Shown here one piece after another: positions 18,166 through 26,642 of a stretch of DNA of 64,000 nt (within the stretch, counting starts at the first letter, position 1; each line of letters starts with the position of its first letter). Below the pieces are notes generated by a model, which worked only from the letters and a program-made list of their open reading frames with translations, did not search any database and was not told the origin of the DNA. The stretch is from Leisingera sp. SS27 (GTDB lineage Bacteria; Pseudomonadota; Alphaproteobacteria; Rhodobacterales; Rhodobacteraceae): positions 336,333 through 400,332 of the forward strand of contig NZ_JAQNCY010000002.1 of assembly GCF_028368855.1 (NCBI RefSeq), read 5' to 3'. The position numbers were made by a program, and so were the translations under genes.

Positions 18166-18498
18166 TCAGCTCCCCGGCGCCTTGTACGCACCCGCAATGG
18201 ACCCCGCCTTCTTCTGGATCTCGGTAAACTCATCCGAGGTGAAGGCGCGCACGGTCCTGAGGTTGCTGACCGCACCGCTGGCACCGGTTGCCAGGAGGCC
18301 TGCCAGCAGGCCGCTGATGTCGTCAATCGTGACCTTGATCGCAAAATCATGGTCCCCGGTGGTCAGATAAAACGTCTCCAGCTTTCCGCCCGCGGCCTCG
18401 ACAAGAGCACGGGCAGCGGCCTCGCGGTCACTGGGGTTTTCGATCATCGCCTTCATCGCAGAAGACGTATAGTTCCCGGTCACGATAAATCTTGGCAT
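18166..18498 (-). CDS. GYD domain-containing protein
   Basis: The 110-residue protein matches the GYD family of small alpha/beta proteins. It begins PRFIVTGNYTSSAMKAMIENPSDREAAARALVEAAGGKLETFYLTTGDHDFAI and ends with a VRAFTSDEFTEIQKKAG segment. The GD in TTGDHDF replaces the family's usual GxYD turn. The molecular function of GYD proteins is unknown. It faces argB and has a short unpaired upstream region. Confidence 0.85.
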   Translation of the reverse strand: MPRFIVTGNYTSSAMKAMIENPSDREAAARALVEAAGGKLETFYLTTGDHDFAIKVTIDDISGLLAGLLATGASGAVSNLRTVRAFTSDEFTEIQKKAGSIAGAYKAPGS

Positions 18499-18734
18499 TC
18501 TGTCACTCCCTGGGGCGGAAGATGCAGGCCGTTTTCAGGCACGATGCCGGATAATCCGGCCTGCATGCCCCGGCGGGATCATACCACGGATCACGTTTCC
18601 GGCATATGAGGAAGGCATGGGGGCTGAGAGCTGGCAGGAAGACGCCGGCAGGCCAGAGCGGGACGTTTTTGGCCTCTGCTGGCGCCAGCACCGCTGCTAG
18701 GCTCGCCCCAAGCCGCCTGACGGGGACGCCTGAA

Positions 18735-19436
18735 ATGAGCCATAACGGAAATCCCGCTGCCCGCCAAAGCAGCGCTGCTTCTTACGCTGCCGCTGAGACG
18801 GCCGCCGCCGGCGCCGGTATGGCGCTTCAGGGCGCGCTGCACCCGGCCCGCCGGCCGGTCCAATCGCTGGAGGGCGGCACCCTGCTGCTTCTGGGCACAG
18901 GCAGCGCCTTCTGGCCACTGTTCCAATCCAGCCCGGAATGCCTCGACGGCGCCCCGGACCCGGTCGACCGCTGGTCCGCACGGGTGATCGGCGCGCTGGC
19001 GGATACATTGGGCGGCACCGCCTATTTCCCCTTTGGCGGGCCGCCCCACACGCCCTTCATCAACTGGGCGCTGGGGACCGGGCGGTTTTTCACATCCCCG
19101 TCACAGATGCTGGTGCATGATAGCGCCGGCATGATGATATCCATGCGGGGGGCCATTCATTTCGAACAGGAATTTGACATTCCCCCTGCACCTTTGGCAC
19201 AGTCCCCCTGCGACAGCTGCCCCTCCCGTCCCTGCCTTGCCGCCTGCCCTGTCAGCGCCCTGGCCGACGGAGGCCCCTACGATCTGGCGGCCTGCCACGC
19301 GTATCTCGACACCAGCGCAGGCGCCGGATGCATGTCCGGCGGCTGCCTTGCCCGGCTGGCCTGCCCGCTCAGCCGCACTGCCCGCCGCGACCCCGGCCAA
19401 ACCGCACATCACATGAGGCATTTTCACCCGCAATGA
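18735..19436 (+). CDS. Ferredoxin-like iron-sulfur protein
   Basis: The 233-residue protein ends with a cysteine-rich part, CDSCPSRPCLAACPVSAL (CxxCxxxxCxxxCP) and CHAYLDTSAGAGCMSGGCLARLACP. These fit one or two [4Fe-4S] clusters. The N-terminal 130 residues resemble the upstream half of related Rhodobacteraceae ferredoxin-like proteins (GTGSAFWPLFQSSPE, DPVDRWSARVIGALADTLGG, FPFGGPPHTPF). I start it at the ATG of MSHNGNP, as the earlier frame is compositionally unlike coding sequence. It overlaps the phosphatase gene by four bases (ATGA). An electron-transfer role is inferred; it is not QueG. Confidence 0.75.
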   Translation: MSHNGNPAARQSSAASYAAAETAAAGAGMALQGALHPARRPVQSLEGGTLLLLGTGSAFWPLFQSSPECLDGAPDPVDRWSARVIGALADTLGGTAYFPFGGPPHTPFINWALGTGRFFTSPSQMLVHDSAGMMISMRGAIHFEQEFDIPPAPLAQSPCDSCPSRPCLAACPVSALADGGPYDLAACHAYLDTSAGAGCMSGGCLARLACPLSRTARRDPGQTAHHMRHFHPQ

Positions 19437-19930
19437 CCTGCACCCTGATCCTGACCCGCCACGCCAAATCCGCCTGGGACACCAATGTCCCCAGCGACCA
19501 TGCCCGCCCTCTGAACAAGCGCGGCCGCCGCTCAGCCCCGGCCATTTCCGCCTGGATGCGCGAATGCGGCTACCTGCCGGATCAGGTGATCTCCTCCTCG
19601 TCGCAACGCACCCGCGAGACCTGCGAGCTGATGGACCTGGGGGTTCCTGCCACGTTCACAGAGCGGCTGTACCACGCCAATTCCGATATGATCTTCAAGG
19701 TGCTGAGCGAGGCCGAGCAGAAGCGGGTCATGGTGATCGGCCACAACCCCGGCATTGCCGCCTTTGCCCATACTATCGTCTCCAGTCCGCCCGACCATGC
19801 GCGGTTCGACGACTATCCCACCGGCGCGACGCTGGTGGCTGAGTTCGATATCGGCAGCTGGCGCGAACTGAGCTGGAGCAGCGGCAAGGTAATCGACTTT
19901 GCGGTGCCGCGGGAGCTGCTGGGCGAGTGA
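19433..19930 (+). CDS. Histidine phosphatase family protein (SixA-like)
   Basis: The 165-residue protein has the histidine-phosphatase core LILTRHAKSAWD (catalytic RHA near the N-terminus), NKRGRRSAP, SSSQRTRETCELM, and a second catalytic histidine in VMVIGHNPGIAAFAH. Size and motifs match SixA-type phosphohistidine phosphatases. I choose the ATG that overlaps the upstream TGA. SixA acts on phosphotransfer proteins, but the target here is unknown. Confidence 0.85.
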   Translation: MTCTLILTRHAKSAWDTNVPSDHARPLNKRGRRSAPAISAWMRECGYLPDQVISSSSQRTRETCELMDLGVPATFTERLYHANSDMIFKVLSEAEQKRVMVIGHNPGIAAFAHTIVSSPPDHARFDDYPTGATLVAEFDIGSWRELSWSSGKVIDFAVPRELLGE

Positions 19931-20031
19931 GCCCTGCGGCACGCTGGCGCATCCCGCGCAGGAGGCCACTGGCAAAGGCGCGCGCGCCTGCTTAGATTGC
20001 CTGCCAGACATTTGCCGGACTGGAGACCGTC

Positions 20032-20484
20032 ATGCACCGCCGTTTTATGCTGCTGGCCGCAGCCGCCCTCCCCTTTGCCGCCCTGCCCGGTTTCGTGGCA
20101 GCGGCAGAGACCATCCGCATCATGAAATCGCCCAGCTGCGGCTGCTGCTCCGCTTGGGCCGATCATCTGGCCGCCGCCGGATTCCAGACCGAGGTGCGCA
20201 ATGTGGCGGACGCGGATCTGTGGGCCATGAAGGAGCGGCTGGGCGTCAGCGGCGATCTGTCCTCCTGCCATACCGCAATGGCCGGGCCTTATGTGATCGA
20301 GGGCCATGTGCCTGCCGAAGACATCCGGCGGCTGCTGGCGGAACAGCCCAAGGCGCTGGGGCTGAGCGTGCCGGGCATGCCGATCGGCTCACCGGGCATG
20401 GAGATGGGGGACGAGCGCGAGGCGTTTGACACCCTGTTGATCCTGGCGGACGGCACGACTGAGGTATTCGCAAGCCATTCCTGA
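20032..20484 (+). CDS. DUF411 domain protein, probable metal-binding periplasmic protein
   Basis: The 150-residue precursor has a signal peptide of about 25 residues ending AAAE. The DUF411 core has the motif SPSCGCCSAWADHLAAAGF, followed by SSCHTAMAGPYVIEGHVPAEDIRRLL and GLSVPGMPIGSPGMEMG. The cysteine pair and methionines suit copper binding; family members sit near copper resistance genes. No copper pump or regulator is adjacent here. A GGAG ribosome site precedes the ATG by six bases. Confidence 0.88.
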   Translation: MHRRFMLLAAAALPFAALPGFVAAAETIRIMKSPSCGCCSAWADHLAAAGFQTEVRNVADADLWAMKERLGVSGDLSSCHTAMAGPYVIEGHVPAEDIRRLLAEQPKALGLSVPGMPIGSPGMEMGDEREAFDTLLILADGTTEVFASHS

Positions 20485-20500
20485 ACACAGGTTCCGCAAC

Positions 20501-20536
20501 AAAAAAGGCCGGGCGCAGTGCCCGGCCTTTCTGTTT
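20501..20536. terminator. Bidirectional intrinsic terminator between the DUF411 gene and aapP
   Basis: An 11-bp perfect stem AAAGGCCGGGC / GCCCGGCCTTT with a five-base loop has A6 on the left and T-rich sequence on the right. It can end the DUF411 transcript on plus and the aap operon on minus. Confidence 0.85.
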
Positions 20537-20551
20537 GGTGGTGCAGTTGCC

Positions 20552-21343
20552 TCAGTGGCCCAGGATCTGGCTGAGGAACAGTTTGGTGCGGTCGCTCTTC
20601 GGGTTGTTGAAGAACTCTTCCGGCTCGTTCTGTTCGACGATCTGGCCCGCATCCATGAAGATCACCCGGTTCGCCACCTGACGGGCAAAGCCCATCTCGT
20701 GGGTCACACACAGCATGGTCATGCCTTCCTCGGCCAGTTCGATCATGGTGTCCAAGACTTCCTTGATCATCTCCGGGTCCAGCGCCGACGTGGGTTCGTC
20801 GAACAGCATGATGCGCGGCATCATGCAAAGCGAGCGCGCGATGGCCACACGCTGCTGCTGGCCGCCCGACAGCATGCCCGGGTATTTGTGGGCCTGCTCC
20901 GGGATCTTCACCTTCTCCAGGAAGTGCATCGCCCGCTCTTCGGCTTCCTTCTTGGGTGTCTTGCGGACCCAGATCGGCGCCAGGGTGCAGTTCTCCAGAA
21001 TGGTCAGATGCGGGAACAGGTTGAAGTGCTGGAACACCATCCCGACCTCGGACCGGATCTTGTCGATGTTCTTGAGGTCGTTGGACAACTCGGTGCCATC
21101 CACCACGATCTTGCCCTGCTGGTGCTCTTCCAGCGCGTTCAGGCAGCGGATCAGGGTGGATTTGCCGGAGCCCGACGGGCCCGCGATCACGATCCGCTCG
21201 CCCTGGTTGACGGTCAGATTGATGTCGCGCAGCACGTGGAAGGACCCGTACCACTTGTTCATGTTGGTGATTTCAATGGCAACCTCGTCGCTCACCTGCA
21301 TTTTGGAGCGGTCGATTGCGCGGTCGGACATAAGTTCAGACAT
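20552..21343 (-). CDS. aapP: General L-amino acid ABC transporter, ATP-binding protein
   Basis: The 263-residue ATPase has Walker [10 protein letters not shown], the [15 protein letters not shown] signature, Walker [15 protein letters not shown] and the H-loop CVTHEMGFA. The polar amino acid uptake class is shown by [21 protein letters not shown] and [13 protein letters not shown]. It follows aapM by 12 bases, completing a JQMP operon. In rhizobia the Aap system imports a broad range of L-amino acids. The terminator beyond its stop ends the operon. Confidence 0.93.
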   Translation of the reverse strand: MSELMSDRAIDRSKMQVSDEVAIEITNMNKWYGSFHVLRDINLTVNQGERIVIAGPSGSGKSTLIRCLNALEEHQQGKIVVDGTELSNDLKNIDKIRSEVGMVFQHFNLFPHLTILENCTLAPIWVRKTPKKEAEERAMHFLEKVKIPEQAHKYPGMLSGGQQQRVAIARSLCMMPRIMLFDEPTSALDPEMIKEVLDTMIELAEEGMTMLCVTHEMGFARQVANRVIFMDAGQIVEQNEPEEFFNNPKSDRTKLFLSQILGH

Positions 21344-21355
21344 ATGTTGAACTCC

Positions 21356-22654
21356 TTAACGGTGGTCGGTGGCGAGACGGCGCTCGAGCCACTGTGAGTA
21401 TTGTGAAATGCCGTAGCAGACGACGAAGAACAGAAGCGCAGCAAAGCCCAGAAGCTCCCAATAGACCCCGTTCCACTCGGTGGAGGCGAGGATCGGGCCG
21501 CGGATCATGCCCACCAGGTCGAACATCGAGATGACCGAAACCAGGGTGGTGTCCTTGAACAGGCCGACGGCCACGTTCACGATGCCCGGGATGGAGATCT
21601 TCAGCGCCTGCGGCAGGATGATCAGCCGCATCGCCTGGGGGTAATCCAGGCCAAGGCTGTCAGCCGCTTCATACTGTCCCTTCGGCAGGGCTGCCAGGCC
21701 GCCGCGGATCACCTCGGCGATATAGGCTGCCGAGAACATGGTGATCATGATCACCACGCGCAGGAACAGGTCGACGGTGCTTTCCGGCGGGAAGAAGTAG
21801 GCCAGCATCACCGATGCCACGAACAGCAGGGTGATCAGCGGCACGCCGCGCACGAACTCGATGAAGACGACGCACATCCACTTGATCAGCGGCATGTCCG
21901 ACTGACGGCCCAGCGCCAGCGCGATGCCCAACGGCAGCGACAGCGACACACAGGTCACGCCCAGCATCAGGTTCAGCATGAAGCCGCCCAGGTCGCGCGA
22001 CGGCACGGCCTGCAGCATGGCGTTGTCGGACGCCCCGTCCGGGATCAGCATTCCGCCGATGATCCACACAGCAAAGGCTGCGGCAATCGCCCCGAAGAAG
22101 CCGACCGCAAAACTGCTCTTGCCGTAGGTCTGGAACACGAATGCGCCTGCAGCAAAGCCGACCAGTGCCACGATGGGCGCCAGGATGGTGCCGCCCCAGA
22201 TCAGCCAGAAGGCCAGAAACGGGTAGACCGCGGTAAAGGCCAACAGCTTGCGCGGCAAGTCAAAGAACAGAACCGGCGCAATGGCAAACAGCAAGAGCAC
22301 CAGGGCCAGGTTCGGGCGCCAGTACTGGTCCGACGGGTATTTGAAACCATACAGAAGCTGGTTCCAGCGTTCGGTCAGCACCGAGAAGCAGGCGCCGGTC
22401 TTGCCCTGCAGAACCTCGCGGCATTCCGCCAGCGAGCTGGTGGTCCACACGCCGTTCAGCAGCCACGGCAGGGTCTTGCTGAGCAGAATGTAGATGACCA
22501 GCAGCGATGCAATGGTCAGGGCAGAGTTCACTGCATTGGAGAACAGGTTTTCCCGCAGCCATTTGACCGCGCCGGTTTCCCCGGCTGGCGGCGGCGACGG
22601 CGGGATTTCGGTATCGCGGACAAAGGCGATGGAGTGTGCGTGCGTATCGCTCAT
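21356..22654 (-). CDS. aapM: General L-amino acid ABC transporter, permease
   Basis: The 432-residue permease has an N-terminal cytosolic segment with PPSPPPAGETGAVKWLRENLFS, several extra helices and the C-terminal MetI-like domain with the EAA loop (YEAADSLGLDYPQAMRLIILPQALKISIPGI). The large size and the extra N-terminal helices are as in rhizobial AapM. It pairs with AapQ to form the membrane channel. It starts three bases after the aapQ stop. Confidence 0.92.
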   Translation of the reverse strand: MSDTHAHSIAFVRDTEIPPSPPPAGETGAVKWLRENLFSNAVNSALTIASLLVIYILLSKTLPWLLNGVWTTSSLAECREVLQGKTGACFSVLTERWNQLLYGFKYPSDQYWRPNLALVLLLFAIAPVLFFDLPRKLLAFTAVYPFLAFWLIWGGTILAPIVALVGFAAGAFVFQTYGKSSFAVGFFGAIAAAFAVWIIGGMLIPDGASDNAMLQAVPSRDLGGFMLNLMLGVTCVSLSLPLGIALALGRQSDMPLIKWMCVVFIEFVRGVPLITLLFVASVMLAYFFPPESTVDLFLRVVIMITMFSAAYIAEVIRGGLAALPKGQYEAADSLGLDYPQAMRLIILPQALKISIPGIVNVAVGLFKDTTLVSVISMFDLVGMIRGPILASTEWNGVYWELLGFAALLFFVVCYGISQYSQWLERRLATDHR

Positions 22655-22657
22655 GTC

Positions 22658-23890
22658 TCAGCGCTCCTTCAACTTAACAGATGCGTTGTAGACGTTCATC
22701 ACCATCGAGATGGTCAGCGAAGCGGTCAGGTAGAACAGCATCAGAAGCAGAACACATTCAATGGCGCGGCCGGTCTGGTTCAGGGTGATCCCGCCCAGAG
22801 TTGCGGTGATATCCGCATAGCCCACGGCAATCGCCAGCGAGGAGTTCTTGGTGATGTTGAGGAAGTTCGAGATGAGCGGCGGGATGATCACCCGCAGCGC
22901 CTGCGGCAGAACCACCAGGTTCATCACCCGGCGCGGACGCAGCCCCAGGGCCGATGCGGCCTCGGTCTGGCCCTTGGACACAGCCTGGATACCCGCGCGG
23001 ACGTTTTCCGCGATGAAGGCGCCGGTGTAGATCGACAGCGCGAACCACAGCGCGATCAGCGGGCCGCCGACCTTGATGCCGCCGCTGAAGTTGAAGCCCT
23101 TCAGCTCAGGATATTCCCAGGTCAGCCCCATGATCAGCATCAGCGCCAGAAACGGCACCAGCCACGCGGCGAGGATCAGTGCCGTGGTCTTGGGCCGTAC
23201 GCCGGTGGATTCCTGCTTGTTGTTGGCCCAGACGTTGATCTGATGCGCCGCAATCCAGGAGCCTGCAAACCCGGCCAGCACCAGAAGCCAGTTCATTGCT
23301 GTGCTGGCAAAGATGCCGTTTTCGAACCAGGGCATCGGGATATAGATGCCGCGGTTGGTGAAGGCAAAGGCGTCAAACAGCATGCTGGACGTTGCGTTGT
23401 CGCCGCGGAATTCCCGCGGTCCCGGCAGCACGGCTGTCATGATGGTGAAGATGATGATGATCCAGATCAGTACCGGAATGTTGCGGAAGATCTCAACGTA
23501 GACCGCCATCAGCTTGGAGACGAGCCAGTTGTTGGACAGCCGCAGAACACCTGCGATCACGCCGAACACAGTCGCAGTGATACAGGCCAGGAAGGCCACC
23601 AGCAGCGTGTTCAGCAGCCCGACCAGAGCCGCCTTGGCGTGGCTCGACTGGCTGTCGTATTCAACCAGGCGCTGGTTGATGTCATAGCCGGACGGGTCGC
23701 CCAGGAATGTGTAGGAAATGTTGAGCCCGGCAGCGCGGAGGTTCTGGATCAGGTTGTTTCCAAGATACCAAATGCACAGGGCAAGGACGATAGCCGCGAT
23801 CACCTGGAAGGTCAGTGAACGGTAGCGGGTATCGTTGATGAGCATAGACAGCCGAAAGCCTTCGTTCGGCGGGTCAGTCAACGTTGACAT
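22658..23890 (-). CDS. aapQ: General L-amino acid ABC transporter, permease
   Basis: The 410-residue permease has an N-terminal helix (FQVIAAIVLALCIWYLGNNLI), an insert not found in short amino-acid permeases, and the C-terminal channel domain with EAASALGLRPRRVMNLVVLPQALRVIIPPL. The size and insert match rhizobial AapQ. It is separated from aapJ by about 130 bases that carry a hairpin terminator, a layout that leaves the binding protein more abundant than the permeases. Confidence 0.92.
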   Translation of the reverse strand: MSTLTDPPNEGFRLSMLINDTRYRSLTFQVIAAIVLALCIWYLGNNLIQNLRAAGLNISYTFLGDPSGYDINQRLVEYDSQSSHAKAALVGLLNTLLVAFLACITATVFGVIAGVLRLSNNWLVSKLMAVYVEIFRNIPVLIWIIIIFTIMTAVLPGPREFRGDNATSSMLFDAFAFTNRGIYIPMPWFENGIFASTAMNWLLVLAGFAGSWIAAHQINVWANNKQESTGVRPKTTALILAAWLVPFLALMLIMGLTWEYPELKGFNFSGGIKVGGPLIALWFALSIYTGAFIAENVRAGIQAVSKGQTEAASALGLRPRRVMNLVVLPQALRVIIPPLISNFLNITKNSSLAIAVGYADITATLGGITLNQTGRAIECVLLLMLFYLTASLTISMVMNVYNASVKLKER

Positions 23891-23974
23891 ATATTGTGAT
23901 CCCCTGACTCTGGCGTTCTGATCCTGGCGGGGTTGTCCCCGCTCCGCAGCTTGCCAGAGCTTTTTTCATGATAG

Positions 23975-24002
23975 GAAAAGGGCGCAGGAAAATCCTGCGC
24001 CC
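23975..24002 (-). terminator. Internal terminator between aapJ and aapQ
   Basis: A 10-bp perfect stem GGGCGCAGGA / TCCTGCGCCC with a three-base loop follows aapJ on the minus strand and is followed by CTTTTCC. Partial termination here would raise AapJ above its permease partners, as is usual for such operons. Confidence 0.75.
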
Positions 24003-24017
24003 CTCCCGGTGGTGTGT

Positions 24018-25034
24018 TTAGCGGAACGGCGGAGCGTACAGCAGGCCGCCTTCGGTCCACTGAGCGTTCAGGCCGCGGGCCAAGCCGACCGGAGTGTCTT
24101 CGCCGATGTTCTTGGCAAAGATCTCGCCGTAGTTGCCCTGCGACGCGATTGCGTTCTTGGCCCAGTCAGCCGACAGGCCCAGCATTTCGCCCAGGGTGCC
24201 TTCGCTGCCCAGCAGGCGGTTGATTTCCGGGTTCTCGGTGCCAGCTGCCATTTCGCCCAGGTTGGCCGAGGTGATGCCCAGCTCTTCTGCCGCGATCAGC
24301 GCCATCAGGCTCCAGCGCACAACGTCGCCCCACTCGTGGTCGCCATGGCGGACCAGCGGGCCCAACGGCTCCTTGGAGATGATTTCCGGCAGGATCACGT
24401 GGCCGGCCGGATCGTCGAAGGTGGCGCGGGTTGCGGCCAGGCCGGAAGCGTCAGTGGTGTAGACGTCACAGGCGCCTGCCAGGTACTGCTGCTGCGCTTC
24501 GGCGTTGGTTTCGATCGGAACCGGCTCGTAGCTGATGTTGTTGGAGCGGAAGAAGTCCGCCAGGTTCAGCTCGGTGGTGGTGCCGGTCTGGATGCAGACG
24601 GTGGCGCCGTCCAGTTCCTTGGCCGAGGACACGCCCAGCTCTTTCGGGACCATGAAGCCCTGGCCGTCATAGTAGTTGACGCCCACGAATTCGAACTTCA
24701 GGTCAACGTCGCGGCTGAAGGTCCAGGTGGTGTTGCGGGCCAGCATGTCGATTTCGCCAGACGCCAGCGCGGTAAAGCGGGTCTTGCCGGTGGTCGGCAC
24801 GAATTCGACAGCGTTGGAGTCGCCCAGCACGGCTGCAGCCACAGCACGGCAGACGGCAACGTCAAAGCCTTCCCATTCACCGTTTGCATTCGGGGCCGCA
24901 AAGCCGACCAGGCCGGTGGTGACGCCGCAGTTCAGCTTGCCGCGGGCCTTCACATCGTCCAGCGTGCCAGCAGATGCTGCGCCAGCCGCAAGACCGGCAA
25001 AGGTCATTGCGCCCAAAATAACGGATTTTTTCAT
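24018..25034 (-). CDS. aapJ: General L-amino acid ABC transporter, periplasmic binding protein
   Basis: The 338-residue precursor starts with a signal peptide (MKKSVILGAMTFAGLAAGAASAG). The mature protein has the type 2 amino-acid-binding pattern: DDVKARGKLNCGV, FDVAVCRAVAAAVLGD, ATVCIQTGTTTELNLADFF, YLAGACDVYTTDASGLA. These and the length match AapJ. The start is the ATG behind GAGG (AGAGGTAAATATG); the open frame runs upstream without signal-peptide character. It is the first gene of the operon and should capture a wide range of L-amino acids. Confidence 0.94.
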   Translation of the reverse strand: MKKSVILGAMTFAGLAAGAASAGTLDDVKARGKLNCGVTTGLVGFAAPNANGEWEGFDVAVCRAVAAAVLGDSNAVEFVPTTGKTRFTALASGEIDMLARNTTWTFSRDVDLKFEFVGVNYYDGQGFMVPKELGVSSAKELDGATVCIQTGTTTELNLADFFRSNNISYEPVPIETNAEAQQQYLAGACDVYTTDASGLAATRATFDDPAGHVILPEIISKEPLGPLVRHGDHEWGDVVRWSLMALIAAEELGITSANLGEMAAGTENPEINRLLGSEGTLGEMLGLSADWAKNAIASQGNYGEIFAKNIGEDTPVGLARGLNAQWTEGGLLYAPPFR

Positions 25035-25160
25035 ATTTACCTCTTCCTGATAGCCCGCCATTCGGCGGTTCTTATTTTCCGGCGATCCCCCGCCGGATAT
25101 GAGACTGAAGAAGGGTTTGCCCCTAATTCGTGGCTGAGTTTGGGCGCATTCATCAGCAAA

Positions 25161-25263
25161 CGTCAAGTGCGGTATCAGGAATTTCGATGTACGAATTCCG
25201 CACGAACGGGGTCCGCGCGGAATTTTATTTCAGGTCCGGCTGTGGATAAGTAATTTCTTATCC
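25161..25263. promoter_or_regulatory. Upstream region of aapJ with two inverted repeats
   Basis: A TTGACG on the minus strand (25161-25166) is a possible -35 for aapJ, with no strong -10. Further up lie an imperfect dyad GGAATTTCG-ATGTA-CGAATTCC (25178-25199) and a perfect dyad GGATAAG-TAATTT-CTTATCC (25244-25263). The second is close behind the ATP12 stop and may be a weak terminator. It overlaps a TGTGGATAA that matches a DnaA box. Confidence 0.35.
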
Positions 25264-25265
25264 GG

Positions 25266-25970
25266 TCAGGAGAAATCGTAGAATCGCTTGGCGTGCAGGA
25301 ATTCCTGCCGTTTCACCTCGGCTGCGGCCTGGGCTTCCTCGTCCTCGCCCCACTGCTCTTCCTGCCAGCGTTCATCCAGACGCGACAGCTGCCAGATTTC
25401 ATCGGCACTGCGCCAGCCGGAAGCGGCTGCAAACCCAAGGATCAAAGAGCCTGAAATGCCTACCAGGTCGTGAAATGCGGCCAGCTGGAAAGGCGTCATG
25501 GCGCGGGTTTTTTCTGCCAGAACCGCCAGGGCTGCGGCCTCCTGCGGCTGGTGCAGAACCCCGGTCCGGGGCTGCAGGCGCACCCCTAGTTCCGCTTCCG
25601 CCCAGTCCAGAACCGGGTCCCATTCGGCGGCCTGCCGGGACGCCAGCTCAACCGGAGAGTCCGCCCGGTAGCACAACAAATCGCTGTCGCCGTACTCAGA
25701 CAGCATTGCCGCAACTTCGGTGTGCTGATGTGTCACCTTGTCGATGGCGGCATTGGCAGAGCGGGTGCAGGGCATGGTTTTCGGGTCAACTGATTCGGTT
25801 TGGGCGTCCCATTCCGCTGCAATCGCCTCTGCCATTTCCCGTGTCGGCACCGCCAGCGCCGCCTTGGCCGGGGTCTTGACCCGGCGGCCGTCCAGCTCCA
25901 CTGCGAAACCTTCTGCGGTTTCTGCCACGGTGACCTCTTTCCAGAACCGCTTTTGTGCCCAGCCGCTCAT
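25266..25970 (-). CDS. ATP12 family chaperone protein
   Basis: The 234-residue product matches the ATP12 family of F1-ATPase alpha-subunit assembly chaperones. It has the N-terminal QKRFWKEVTVAETAEGFAVELDGRRVKTPAKAALAVPT, the EWDAQ segment and SVDPKTMPCTRSANAAIDKVT, then DSDLLCYRADSPVELASRQAAEWDPVLDW. This is a common alphaproteobacterial and mitochondrial protein. The HAD phosphatase gene lies 3 bases upstream and reads into it, so a crcB-rluC-HAD-ATP12 operon is likely. Confidence 0.92.
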   Translation of the reverse strand: MSGWAQKRFWKEVTVAETAEGFAVELDGRRVKTPAKAALAVPTREMAEAIAAEWDAQTESVDPKTMPCTRSANAAIDKVTHQHTEVAAMLSEYGDSDLLCYRADSPVELASRQAAEWDPVLDWAEAELGVRLQPRTGVLHQPQEAAALAVLAEKTRAMTPFQLAAFHDLVGISGSLILGFAAASGWRSADEIWQLSRLDERWQEEQWGEDEEAQAAAEVKRQEFLHAKRFYDFS

Positions 25971-25973
25971 ATC

Positions 25974-26642
25974 CTAGCCCTTCCAGATCTCTGCCAGCAA
26001 CGGGCGCAGCTCCGCGAAATCGCGGATCAGGTAGTCGGCGCCCAATGTCTCTGCCGGGTGATAGCCCCAGGGCACGGCGATGGTGGTGACCCCCGCTGCG
26101 CGCCCCATTTCAATGTCAAACCGCGTGTCGCCGATCATCACGGTGCTTGCCCGCTCCACACCGGTCTCCGCCATCGCCGTCAGCACCATCGACGGATGCG
26201 GCTTGGACGGGTGGTGATCGGCCACCTGCCGCGTCACAAAGCAATTCAGCCCATGCGCCGCGATCAGCGCATCCACGCCGCGCTGGGATTTGCCGGTGGC
26301 GACCCCCAGCAGGTATTCCGGCACCTCGTTCAGCTCCGCAAGCATCTCCTGCGTGCCGGGATAAAGCGGCGAATGCGCCGCGCCCGCCGCCTCGCGCGCC
26401 AGCATGTAAGAGGACTTGTAGCCCTCCACCAGCGCCTCCAGCGTGGCGGCGTCCTGCTCCGGCGCCAGTTCCTGCATCGCCAGCGGCAGCGACAGGCCGA
26501 CAATGGACAGGATCATTTCGCGCGGCGGTGTTTCCAGGCCAACCCCTTGAAAAGCCTCATCCATCGCGCCAGTGATCGCGCCCTGGCTGTCCACCAGGGT
26601 GCCATCCACGTCAAACAGGATCAGCCGCAGGTCCGCGCTCAC
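25974..26642 (-). CDS. HAD-IA family hydrolase (phosphoglycolate phosphatase-like)
   Basis: The 222-residue protein has HAD motif I LFDVDGTLVDSQ, motif II in LLGVATGKSQRG, a lysine in PSKPHPSM and motif IV MIGDTRFDIEMGRAAGV. The four-helix cap near residues 15-90 fits subfamily IA, as in phosphoglycolate phosphatases. The substrate is not determined. It starts within the last codons of the pseudouridine synthase gene (ATGA overlap) and is followed by the ATP12 gene. Confidence 0.88.
   Translation of the reverse strand: MSADLRLILFDVDGTLVDSQGAITGAMDEAFQGVGLETPPREMILSIVGLSLPLAMQELAPEQDAATLEALVEGYKSSYMLAREAAGAAHSPLYPGTQEMLAELNEVPEYLLGVATGKSQRGVDALIAAHGLNCFVTRQVADHHPSKPHPSMVLTAMAETGVERASTVMIGDTRFDIEMGRAAGVTTIAVPWGYHPAETLGADYLIRDFAELRPLLAEIWKG

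Noticed and set aside
24009-25253. 414-residue plus-strand frame opposite aapJ
   Set aside because: Antisense to a complete binding-protein gene; composition not protein-like.
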